Part shown: positions 10,063-16,291 of the stretch, piece by piece
Layout of the letters: every line of letters begins with the position of its first letter
Numbering within the stretch: the first letter of the stretch is position 1
Assembly (NCBI GenBank): GCA_964245015.1
Contig: CAXTMA010000057.1
Coordinates: 1-18,502, forward strand
Reading direction: 5' to 3'
DNA: 18,502 nt
From: RH-AL1 sp964245015
Lineage (GTDB): Bacteria > Pseudomonadota > Alphaproteobacteria > Rhizobiales > Beijerinckiaceae
Notes under the pieces: model-generated
What the model saw: the letters and a program-made list of their open reading frames with translations, nothing else
Told to the model about the DNA's origin: nothing
Database searches by the model: none
Made by a program: the position numbers and the translations under genes

Positions 10063-10580
10063 CCTTGATGTTCCTTGGGACGGGATCGACGACGAATTCG
10101 TACCACGTCCCTCCGGCTGCGATGAATTGGAAATCCGTCCAAGTCTGTATTCCTTGAGTCTTGGTTGAAGCACGGCCGATCGAACGATGACTTCGCGTCG
10201 GTTCTGGCGGCCGGCTTCGGAGGGATCGCCGGCGACAGTGTGGGGTCACCCCGTGTCGGCCCTGAACGCGCCTTCGAAGACGATGTCGGCGAGCGCCTTG
10301 CGCCTGCTCGGCACTCGGGATCGCTTCGCTGGAAAAGGCGCGCGGCGACCAGCGCCTCGGGAACAGGGGCTCGATGGAATGGTCGGCGGCGCGCGGGTTG
10401 GCGAGGGCCATGGCGGGGCTCTGGCAACCGGTTCGCCGGCTCCATCGGCTCGATCGCCGATGAGGACTAGAGGCGAGGGCCGGCCTCGCGGCGACGGGGC
10501 TCCCTTGGCAGGCTCGGTCCTTGCGGTAAACGTTGAAGCGGCCGGGATCGCCGTGTCGGACGGCGGGATCGAACGACACG
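10063..10580. other. 518-bp stretch without an intact gene
   Basis: It holds the YbjN ribosome-binding site at one end, a nitroreductase remnant (10246-10411), and the upstream region of the membrane-protein gene at the other end. A TTGGCA at 10505-10510 with TAAACG at 10527-10532 could be a weak promoter for that gene, but the second box is poor. Nothing else was recognised. Confidence 0.6.
10246..10411 (-). pseudogene. Nitroreductase-family remnant with internal deletion
   Basis: From ATG 10411 the minus strand reads MALANPRAADHSIEPLF then PRRWSPRAFSSEAIPSAEQ, the typical N-terminus of small FMN-dependent nitroreductases (NPRxADHxIxPxFxxRWSPRAFxxExI). At about 10300-10313 this breaks off. 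In the +1 frame the sequence then reads RRKALADIVFEGAFRADTG followed by TGA (10246-10248), which resembles the family's C-terminal tail. Intact members are about 190-200 residues, but only about 55 codons remain. Roughly 140 internal codons are missing and the junction shifts the frame. No product is expected. The N-terminal match is strong; the C-terminal match is shorter and less certain. Confidence 0.7.
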
Positions 10581-11300
10581 ATGGAAAGATCCGTGGCATC
10601 AACGCAGGCGAGCCGGGAGCTGCTGCGCCAGGCGGCACGGCGGGATCATCCCGACCACCTCGTCGCCGTCGCCGACGCGACCGCCTGGGCGCGGGCGGAG
10701 GGCGAGGGCTCCGCCGCGGCGGCGCAGGCCATCAAGCGGACGGGGCTGGAGGCCCGCATCCCCGGTCTGGCGGCAAGGCCGACGGTGATGGCGATGGGCT
10801 GGTCGATCGCGGCGGCGGTGGTGGCGGCGAGCGTGCTGTCGTGGTTTCCCGCGTCTCCCTGGGTCGAGATCGCCGGGAAGGTGGCGACCTTCGGGGCGGC
10901 GGCCGTGGCGGTTGCGGCGGCGGCGTGGGGCTTCCTGTCCGAGGTAAGGGGCTGGGAAGGCAGCGACGCGTCGCGCTGGCTCCTGAAACGACGGGTCAAG
11001 ACGTTCCGCAAGGCGCTCGACCTCCGCCGGCGCGCCATCTGCGAGACGTTGATCTGCGTGGGCGACGAAGGGCTGGTCGTTTACACGATGAATGGCGGAA
11101 CGGTCGTCGCAGATGCCACGCCCGCCGCCGGCCTCCTCAGCCTGACGATCGAGCCGCGGGGATCGCACATGTCGTTGCGGCTCGCGACGCCGGCCGGCTC
11201 GTCGCAGTTCGATTGGTTGCCGCGCAACGCCGGCTTCGAGGCGGCGGTCGCGCGCCTCGCCCTGGTCGCGCGCGGCCAAGCGTCGCTGGCGGACACGTAG
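10581..11300 (+). CDS. Unknown membrane protein with two transmembrane helices
   Basis: 239 residues from ATG 10581 (MERSVASTQASRELL). The frame extends to 10533, but the leading segment MKRPGSPCRTAGSND is not protein-like. A charged N-terminal region (1-65) precedes two hydrophobic segments at about 68-89 and 96-119, separated by a short Pro-containing turn, forming a hairpin. A basic stretch (WLLKRRVKTFRKALDLRRR, 133-151) follows, then a C-terminal domain of about 85 residues with beta-like pattern (LICVGDEGLVVYTMNGGTVVAD). With Arg/Lys after the second helix, both ends are probably cytoplasmic. I do not recognise the family. It is convergent with the SGNH/MBOAT cluster, with 22 bp between the stop codons. 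Confidence 0.75.
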   Translation: MERSVASTQASRELLRQAARRDHPDHLVAVADATAWARAEGEGSAAAAQAIKRTGLEARIPGLAARPTVMAMGWSIAAAVVAASVLSWFPASPWVEIAGKVATFGAAAVAVAAAAWGFLSEVRGWEGSDASRWLLKRRVKTFRKALDLRRRAICETLICVGDEGLVVYTMNGGTVVADATPAAGLLSLTIEPRGSHMSLRLATPAGSSQFDWLPRNAGFEAAVARLALVARGQASLADT

Positions 11301-11322
11301 GCGTGGCGGCCGGCCGGCCCGG

Positions 11323-11796
11323 TCAGGATCCGATCATGGCGCGCAACTGGCGGGCGAGCCCGCCGTAGTCGCGGGGATGGATGCCGTCGCGGCCGGGGCT
11401 GAACGACACGGCCCTTACCCCGCGCTCCGCCGCCCAGGCGGAAACCACGCCGCGCGCGCCGTTGGCCGGCACCAGAAGGATCAACTGCCCGCCCGCGGCG
11501 GCATAGGCGCTGGCCAGGGCGCGGCGCGTCCGCTCGACCGACTGGACGCGCTGCCTCACCGAAATGCCGCGCGGGAAATCGTTGCTGCCGATGGAGGCGA
11601 TCACCCAGCCGCCGCCGCGCACGGAGGCGGCGGAGGCCGTCGACGAGATGCCGATGCGGGCCGAAACCGCGCACACGCCCATCGCCCGGCCGACGCCGAC
11701 CGCCACGCTGTCGCCGACGACCTGGCAACCGGCGAGGGCCGGCCCGGCCAGCAGCGGCAGTCCCAGCGCCACGAGCGCCGCGATCCTTGTTTTCAT
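11323..11796 (-). CDS. Short SGNH-hydrolase-like protein, possible lipoprotein
   Basis: 157 residues from ATG 11796 with GGAAGG 7 nt upstream. The signal peptide MKTRIAALVALGLPLLAGPALAGC ends in L-A-G-C, which fits a lipobox with C24 as the lipid-modified residue. Cleavage at ALA|GC, with C24 bonded to C42, is the alternative. SGNH blocks are block I VVGDSVAVG (nucleophile S30), block III ASIGSND, and block V D137-G-I-H140 followed by PRDYGG. It is short for the superfamily but has all main blocks. Its pattern resembles the 281-residue SGNH protein at the other end of the cluster, suggesting paralogy. It is probably a periplasmic esterase or deacetylase. It lies 79 bp after the small membrane protein gene, so co-transcription is likely but not assured. 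Confidence 0.8.
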   Translation of the reverse strand: MKTRIAALVALGLPLLAGPALAGCQVVGDSVAVGVGRAMGVCAVSARIGISSTASAASVRGGGWVIASIGSNDFPRGISVRQRVQSVERTRRALASAYAAAGGQLILLVPANGARGVVSAWAAERGVRAVSFSPGRDGIHPRDYGGLARQLRAMIGS

Positions 11797-11861
11797 TCCC
11801 CGACCTTCCTTCGCCGCGCGCCCGCACGGCTCCGCCGGCCATCATCCAACCCCGCACAGCA

Positions 11862-11874
11862 GCATCCGGGATGC
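11862..11874 (-). repeat. Short palindrome between two cluster genes
   Basis: GCATCC (11862-11867) and GGATGC (11869-11874) are separated by one base. They lie immediately after the stop codon of the small membrane protein gene, before the last SGNH gene. There is no U-tract on the minus strand. It could stabilise the upstream mRNA end or separate the last gene from the others. Confidence 0.35.
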
Positions 11875-11875
11875 G

Positions 11876-12199
11876 TTATTGCGCCCGCCTGCTCAGCGCT
11901 TCCGTTCGCCGGCGGGCCGCGCCGTGGAGGTCCTGGAGGCCGAGCCGGTCGGACAGGCGGGCGACCGGCTCAAGGCAGGTTCGCGCCAAGCCGACGAGCG
12001 GGTCGACGAACGGGCCCACCACCGGGCCGGTGGGCAGGTCGTCCAGCCAGCTCGCCACCGAGTGCGGCATCAGCAGCACGAGGACCAGGGTGGTCGCGTA
12101 AACCGTCCACATCGCCGCCCGCAGCGGCGTCGGCGCCACGCGCCGCTCGCCGACGAGCAGGGCGAAGCCGGCCTCGTCGAAGTTGTCCGTGCTGCTCAA
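11876..12199 (-). CDS. Small single-pass membrane protein of the SGNH/MBOAT cluster
   Basis: 107 residues from TTG 12199, supported by a strong Shine-Dalgarno (AGGAGAGG, 5 nt spacing) inside the short gap after the MBOAT stop; there are only 12 bp between the two genes. Residues 1-29 are hydrophilic and probably cytoplasmic. Residues 31-51 (WTVYATTLVLVLLMPHSVASW) are a likely transmembrane helix, and the remainder is polar with a Pro/Val-rich start and a basic C-terminus. There are no enzyme motifs, and I do not recognise the family. Tight linkage to an MBOAT transferase suggests a small partner subunit. The single-pass DltX protein beside DltB is a positional analogy only. Confidence 0.72.
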   Translation of the reverse strand: MSSTDNFDEAGFALLVGERRVAPTPLRAAMWTVYATTLVLVLLMPHSVASWLDDLPTGPVVGPFVDPLVGLARTCLEPVARLSDRLGLQDLHGAARRRTEALSRRAQ

Positions 12200-12211
12200 A
12201 GGAACCTCTCC

Positions 12212-13663
12212 TCAGAACTGGAAGTAGATGAAGGGGGCGACGCCGCCCGGCGCCAGCACCGAGATCGTCCAGACCGTCGCCGCGCTGAGGCCGACCTTGC
12301 TCCAGGTCGGGATGGCGAAGAAGACGTCGCGCGCCCGCGCCAGGGCCGACGGCGGCAGGATCTGCGTGGCCGCGCCCAGCAGCAGCATCACCGCCACGAA
12401 CGGCGTCAGCGTCGTGCCCGTCTCGACGGCGGGGCCGCCGACGAGCGTCTTCAGATACAAGATGGCGGTGGTGAAATCGGGCGAGCGGAAGAAGATCCAG
12501 GTCAGGCACACGAAGTGGAACACGGCGAGCCAGCACGCCGCGCGCCCGATCCGGGACTGCGACCAGCGGCGCAGGCGACCCAGCCCGCCGTGATCTTGGC
12601 GCGGCAGCACTTCGCCGGCGAAGCGCTCGACGGCGAGGCCGGCGCCGTGAAGGAGGCCCCACAGCACGAACTGCAGCCCGGCCCCGTGCCACAGGCCGCC
12701 GAGCAGCATGGTGAGGACGAGGTTGACGTAGGTCCGCACCCGGCCGCGCCGGTTGCCGCCGAGCGGGATGTAGAGATAGTCCCGCAGCCACGACGACAGG
12801 GTGATGTGCCAGCGCCGCCAGAAGTCCTGCAGCGACAGGGCCCTGTAGGGCTGGTCGAAGTTCTGCGGGAACTTGTAGCCGAGCAGGTCGGCGATGCCGA
12901 TCGCGATGTCGGTGTAGGCGCTGAAGTCGCAGTAGATGACGATGGCGTAGGCGTAGATGCCGAGGATCAGGTCGAGGCGGGACTGGCTGCCGACGCTGGT
13001 GAAGATCGGGTCGACGTAGAGGGTCGACAGGTGGCTGGCGATCACGACCTTCTTGAACAGGCCGCCGCCGATCAGCAGGAAGCTCTTGCCCACCGCGATG
13101 TCTTCCATGCGCGAGGGCCTCGCCAACTGCGCCAGGAAGTCCGACGCGCGCACGATCGGTCCGGCGACGAGGTGGGGGAAGAAGCTGATGTAGAGGAGCA
13201 GGTCGATCGGCGATCGGCAGGGCTCGCTGGTGCGGCGGTAGACGTCGACCACGTAGCTGATGCCGTGAAAGGTGAGGAACGAGATTGCCACCGGCACGGC
13301 CAGCCCCGTGGAGCCGAAGTTCGGGATGAAGCCGAACAGGCTCAGGAAGGCTTCGAGCTGCGCCGAGCCGAAGTCGTAGTATTTGAAGAAGCCGAGCGGC
13401 AGCAGGTTGGCCGCGACTGCCCCTGTCACCACCGCGCGGCGCCGGCGCTCACCCTTCTGGGCGTCGATCAGCAGGCCGAAGAGGTAGTTGCCGAGCGAGC
13501 TGGCGAACAGCAGGAAGACGAAGCGCCAGTCCCAGAAGGCGTAGAAGACGTAGCTCGCCGCCACCAGCAGGCATTTCTTGGCGAGGTTGTACCTGTTCAA
13601 CGCCCAGGTCAGCGGAAACACGATCTCGAAGAAGACGAGGAATTCAATCGTTGGAAACAGCAT
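12212..13663 (-). CDS. MBOAT-family O-acyltransferase (AlgI/PatA/DltB-like)
   Basis: 483 residues from ATG 13663, overlapping the end of the Ape1-like gene by 20 bp. It is a polytopic membrane protein with about 10-12 hydrophobic segments. Family marks are FPTIEFLVFF at the N-terminus, KYYDF (94-98), ISFLTFHGISYVVDVYR (128-143), FFPHLVAGPIVR (161-172), DFSAYTDIAIG (246-256), FWRRWHITLSSWLRDYLYIPLGGNRRG (from 281, with H286), and GLWHGAG with the likely catalytic H326. This is the AlgI/PatA branch, which moves acyl groups, usually acetyl, across the inner membrane for attachment to exported glycans. Four SGNH genes in the same cluster fit envelope glycan acylation. Peptidoglycan and exopolysaccharide cannot be told apart from this gene alone. 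Confidence 0.95.
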   Translation of the reverse strand: MLFPTIEFLVFFEIVFPLTWALNRYNLAKKCLLVAASYVFYAFWDWRFVFLLFASSLGNYLFGLLIDAQKGERRRRAVVTGAVAANLLPLGFFKYYDFGSAQLEAFLSLFGFIPNFGSTGLAVPVAISFLTFHGISYVVDVYRRTSEPCRSPIDLLLYISFFPHLVAGPIVRASDFLAQLARPSRMEDIAVGKSFLLIGGGLFKKVVIASHLSTLYVDPIFTSVGSQSRLDLILGIYAYAIVIYCDFSAYTDIAIGIADLLGYKFPQNFDQPYRALSLQDFWRRWHITLSSWLRDYLYIPLGGNRRGRVRTYVNLVLTMLLGGLWHGAGLQFVLWGLLHGAGLAVERFAGEVLPRQDHGGLGRLRRWSQSRIGRAACWLAVFHFVCLTWIFFRSPDFTTAILYLKTLVGGPAVETGTTLTPFVAVMLLLGAATQILPPSALARARDVFFAIPTWSKVGLSAATVWTISVLAPGGVAPFIYFQF

Positions 13664-15425
13664 GGGTCGTTCCCAGTGCCTGACGGACGATCGGATCGAG
13701 GAAGGCGGTGAAGGCGCGCGCGCTCTTCTTGTAGCCCTCCTTGGTGAAGTGCACGTGGTCGGCCGTCATCAGCCGCGGCTCGGAGGCCGTCCAGGCTTGG
13801 GCGCCGCAACGCTTGGGCATGATGCCCGACCAGTCCCAGAAGGGGATGCCGCGGGCGGCGGCGAAGCTGCGCTGCAGGTCGCGGACACGGTCGAGCTGCG
13901 GCGGCGTTGGCCAGTCGCAGGCGTCGGGAGGCGGGTTGGCGGCTTGCGCGCCGGCGACCTGAGCATTGGCGACCTGCGCATTGGCGATCTGGACGGGGCC
14001 GGGCGCGGCGGAGGCCGGCCGGGCCGGGCGCAGCGCGTCGCACGCCTTGCCCTGCGGCTCCTTCAGGCAGATGGCCTGCACCCGTTCGGCAAAGGAGGGG
14101 CCGATCATCACGATCCTGGCGCCCGGTGCGCCGGCGTGGATCGTGGCCAGGACGTGATCGAACTGTTCCTCGTATTTGACGAGGTCGAGCTTGTCGTTGA
14201 AGCCCTCGTTGGTGCCGAAGCTCAGCACCACGATCGCCGGCGCGAGCTGCCGGAGACCGTCGATCACCGTCTGCTGCGGGAACTTGTTGAGGATGTCGAC
14301 GGTCGCGCCGGGGAAGCCGATGTTGCTGTAGGACACGCCGTTGCGGCGGTTCAGGAAGGCGATGCTGGCCACCGCCACGTGCTTGGCGTCGAGCGTCCGC
14401 ACCGTGAGCTGCCGCAGGCCGGCCGGTGACGTGCCGCGCGAGGCGAGGTGGAGGACTTCGTGCCGGCTGGCGTCGGCCTTGAGCGCGTAGCGGGTCCTGT
14501 TGCCGTCGAGGTCGACCTCGATGGCGCCCTCGTCCGGCCCGGTCTGCACGTCGAGCTCGATGTCGGTGGTGGGCACCGGGGCTTCCGCCGCGAAGCCCAG
14601 CACCTCGCCGGCACGGCGGGTTTCGGCAAGGAAGCCGGTGAGCGCGAAGTGCTCGACGGCGCTTGACTTCTGGATCGCCTGATAGGTCCAGCCCGGCGAG
14701 GCCGTGAGCTTGAGGCGGGCGCTGCGTACGCCCGGCGTCGGCAATCCCACGTCCATGACGCCGAGGCTGCCGTCGCCGTAGCGGGCCTGAAGGATGTCGC
14801 GCACCTCGCCGGTGAAGAAATCCGCGGCGGTGTGGCTGTCGCCGATCTGCAGGATGCGCAGCGGGGGCGAACGGCGCGGGGCGCGGTTGACGCGCGCGTC
14901 CTCGATGCCGTCGCCGAATCGGTCGGGCAACAGCGAAAGGGGGGTGCCGCCTGACCAGGCCAGGTTGAGCCAGGCCCGCGTCGACCAGTTCTGGGTTGGC
15001 GATGTCGGGGGCAGCCAGGCGCGGGTCGGCAAGCCCTCGATGGGCCAAGCCTGGGTCGGCAGGCTTTGCAGCGGCCATCCTTGGACCGGCCAAGTGCGGG
15101 CCTGCCAGACGCGCGCCGGCGTGTCGGCGAAAGCGCCGCGGTCGAGACGCGCGATGGAGGCGGACGTGGCGACCGAGCGGGCGGTCAGCAGCGCCAGCCG
15201 GCTGGGCGCGCGCTCCGAATCGGCTCGCACGTCGACCCGCAAGTCGGTCCGCGCAGGCGCCGGACTCGCCTCCACGGTCGTCTTGCGTGAGACGGGCGAT
15301 CCCGCGGCATCGGCCGGCGGGCTTGATGTAAGGGCGCGCCGGCTCGCCGGCAAGGCGATCACAACGGTGCAGCCTGCGGCGGCCACGGCGCAGGCGATCA
15401 GCCCGCGCCCGTTCCGGCCCTTCAT
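13644..15425 (-). CDS. Membrane-anchored Ape1-like SGNH hydrolase (GDSH type)
   Basis: 593 residues from ATG 15425, with GAGG 7 nt upstream and an ATGA overlap with the preceding gene. An N-terminal hydrophobic helix (about 8-26) anchors or exports it. An Ala/Pro/Arg-rich linker and an eleven-unit Trp/Pro pentapeptide stretch (106-160) precede the catalytic region: block I LQIGDSHTAADFFT (S197, with His instead of Leu), block III FGTNEG (N406), block V D556-H-V-H559-FTKEGY. About 209 residues separate blocks I and III, far more than in simple SGNH enzymes. The insert is beta-rich (TDIELDVQT, AIEVDLDGN), recalling Ape1 peptidoglycan O-acetylesterases, where a CBM35-like domain splits the fold. 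A variable VANAQ repeat region (477-496) lies between blocks III and V. It may remove or transfer acetyl groups on a glycan; which one cannot be told. Confidence 0.85.
   Translation of the reverse strand: MKGRNGRGLIACAVAAAGCTVVIALPASRRALTSSPPADAAGSPVSRKTTVEASPAPARTDLRVDVRADSERAPSRLALLTARSVATSASIARLDRGAFADTPARVWQARTWPVQGWPLQSLPTQAWPIEGLPTRAWLPPTSPTQNWSTRAWLNLAWSGGTPLSLLPDRFGDGIEDARVNRAPRRSPPLRILQIGDSHTAADFFTGEVRDILQARYGDGSLGVMDVGLPTPGVRSARLKLTASPGWTYQAIQKSSAVEHFALTGFLAETRRAGEVLGFAAEAPVPTTDIELDVQTGPDEGAIEVDLDGNRTRYALKADASRHEVLHLASRGTSPAGLRQLTVRTLDAKHVAVASIAFLNRRNGVSYSNIGFPGATVDILNKFPQQTVIDGLRQLAPAIVVLSFGTNEGFNDKLDLVKYEEQFDHVLATIHAGAPGARIVMIGPSFAERVQAICLKEPQGKACDALRPARPASAAPGPVQIANAQVANAQVAGAQAANPPPDACDWPTPPQLDRVRDLQRSFAAARGIPFWDWSGIMPKRCGAQAWTASEPRLMTADHVHFTKEGYKKSARAFTAFLDPIVRQALGTTHAVSND
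13938..13997 (-). repeat. 15-bp degenerate tandem repeat (VANAQ)
   Basis: Four consecutive 15-bp units at 13938, 13953, 13968 and 13983. The middle two differ by one base (GGCGACCTGAGCATT and GGCGACCTGCGCATT, + strand). They encode residues 477-496 of the Ape1-like protein with the pattern N-A-Q-V-A, a flexible loop between catalytic blocks III and V. Confidence 0.85.
14946..15110 (-). repeat. Eleven-unit Trp/Pro-rich pentapeptide repeat
   Basis: Residues 106-160 of the Ape1-like protein divide cleanly into five-residue units: VWQAR, TWPVQ, GWPLQ, SLPTQ, AWPIE, GLPTR, AWLPP, TSPTQ, NWSTR, AWLNL, AWSGG. The consensus is x-W/L-P-x-Q/R. The DNA repeat is degenerate, so it is older than the near-identical repeats elsewhere in the cluster. 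It sits between the membrane anchor and the catalytic domain. Confidence 0.85.
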
Positions 15426-16249
15426 CGAACCGCCTCGCAGGGCGTATCCGGCGTCACGTGATGGTCCCGCAGCTGCCCCATCATGGTGGGCAGCAGGTAG
15501 CGGGCGATCACGTCGTAGCCCATGCTGGTGAAATGGATGCCATCGGTGGCGCGCAGCTGCACCAGCGACCCGTCCAGGCCGTGACCGTAGGGTTGGAAGC
15601 TGTTGTCGCCCTCGGGATGCCAGGGTTCGAGGTAGCGGACCTTGGGGTCCTTCATGTCGGCGAGCGCCTTGGCGACCAGCGTGTTCTTTTCCAGCGCGTC
15701 GGCCTGGGCCGCCTTGTCGCGGAGCACCGGCAGCCCCAGCCACAGCAGCCCGGCCGGGACGTCCTTGCCGGCCTGCGCCAGCTCGGCGACGAGCTGCCCG
15801 TACCGGGTGCGCCAACCGTCCGTGCCCAGGCCGTAGCGCGTGCCGTCGAGGTCGACGATGTTCTGACGGTCGTTGAGGCCGAGCGAGACCACGATCAGGG
15901 CCGGCTTGAATTCGGCGATGATGCCCTTGGTGACCAGGATCCAGTCGTACTTCCCCGGCCGGGTAAGACCCGTGCCGTTCTCGCCGAAGCGGCCGAACTT
16001 GTAGTGCTGCGACAGGCAGCGGTCGGCGGCGGCGAGCCGCAGCGCTCCGCCCCACACGCCGTCGATCATCGAGTCGCCGACGAAGGCGACGTTGATCTTG
16101 CCCGACCCGTCCTTGCCCGCCCCCTCCTTGCCAGACGTTTCCGGGGCGGCGAACCCCGCGCCCGGCAGGCCGCACAGCACCAGCGCGGAACCGCCGGCGC
16201 GCAGCAGGTCGCGTTTCGTGACCCGGTCGGTTGTCCGGAAGGTTGGCAT
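15422..16249 (-). CDS. Exported DUF459-like SGNH hydrolase
   Basis: 275 residues from ATG 16249, with AAAGG 6 nt upstream. The N-terminus TKRDLLRAGGSALVLCGLPG followed by AGFA|AP resembles a Tat signal with Lys-Arg instead of Arg-Arg; a Sec signal is also possible. A Gly/Lys linker (residues 40-51) carries a five-residue duplication. SGNH blocks are AFVGDSMIDG (S60), GLNDRQN (N126), and D236-G-I-H239-FTSMGYDV. The spacing, with GLTRPGKYDW and KPALIVVSLGLNDRQ, is typical of the DUF459 family of secreted SGNH proteins. It is likely to act on an acylated envelope glycan, but the substrate is unknown. It overlaps the Ape1-like gene by 4 bp (ATGA) and follows the first SGNH gene by 42 bp. Confidence 0.87.
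   Translation of the reverse strand: MPTFRTTDRVTKRDLLRAGGSALVLCGLPGAGFAAPETSGKEGAGKDGSGKINVAFVGDSMIDGVWGGALRLAAADRCLSQHYKFGRFGENGTGLTRPGKYDWILVTKGIIAEFKPALIVVSLGLNDRQNIVDLDGTRYGLGTDGWRTRYGQLVAELAQAGKDVPAGLLWLGLPVLRDKAAQADALEKNTLVAKALADMKDPKVRYLEPWHPEGDNSFQPYGHGLDGSLVQLRATDGIHFTSMGYDVIARYLLPTMMGQLRDHHVTPDTPCEAVR
16097..16132 (-). repeat. Five-residue linker duplication (GKEGA/GKDGS)
   Basis: In-frame 15-bp near-repeat encoding Gly-Lys-Glu-Gly-Ala then Gly-Lys-Asp-Gly-Ser and a further Gly-Lys, directly after the signal peptide of the DUF459-like protein (residues 40-51). Confidence 0.75.
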
Positions 16250-16291
16250 GCGCGGCCTTTGGTCGTCGGTGGACGGTCTAGTTAAAACGAC

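Noticed and set aside
10023..10445. A 140-codon minus-strand frame overlapping the nitroreductase remnant
   Set aside because: Different frame from both conserved segments, no domain; it arises from GC-rich DNA.
11308..11319. GGCCGGCCGGCC between convergent genes as a terminator
   Set aside because: Self-complementary by composition alone, no loop or U-tract; such runs are common at this G+C.
11564..13711. A 715-codon + strand frame opposite the MBOAT and SGNH genes
   Set aside because: Low-complexity Ala/Arg/Glu/Gln translation without domains; the minus-strand MBOAT with its catalytic motifs is clear.
14946..15110. Repeat array considered as CRISPR
   Set aside because: Units are 15 bp, in frame, degenerate and without spacers; it is a protein repeat.
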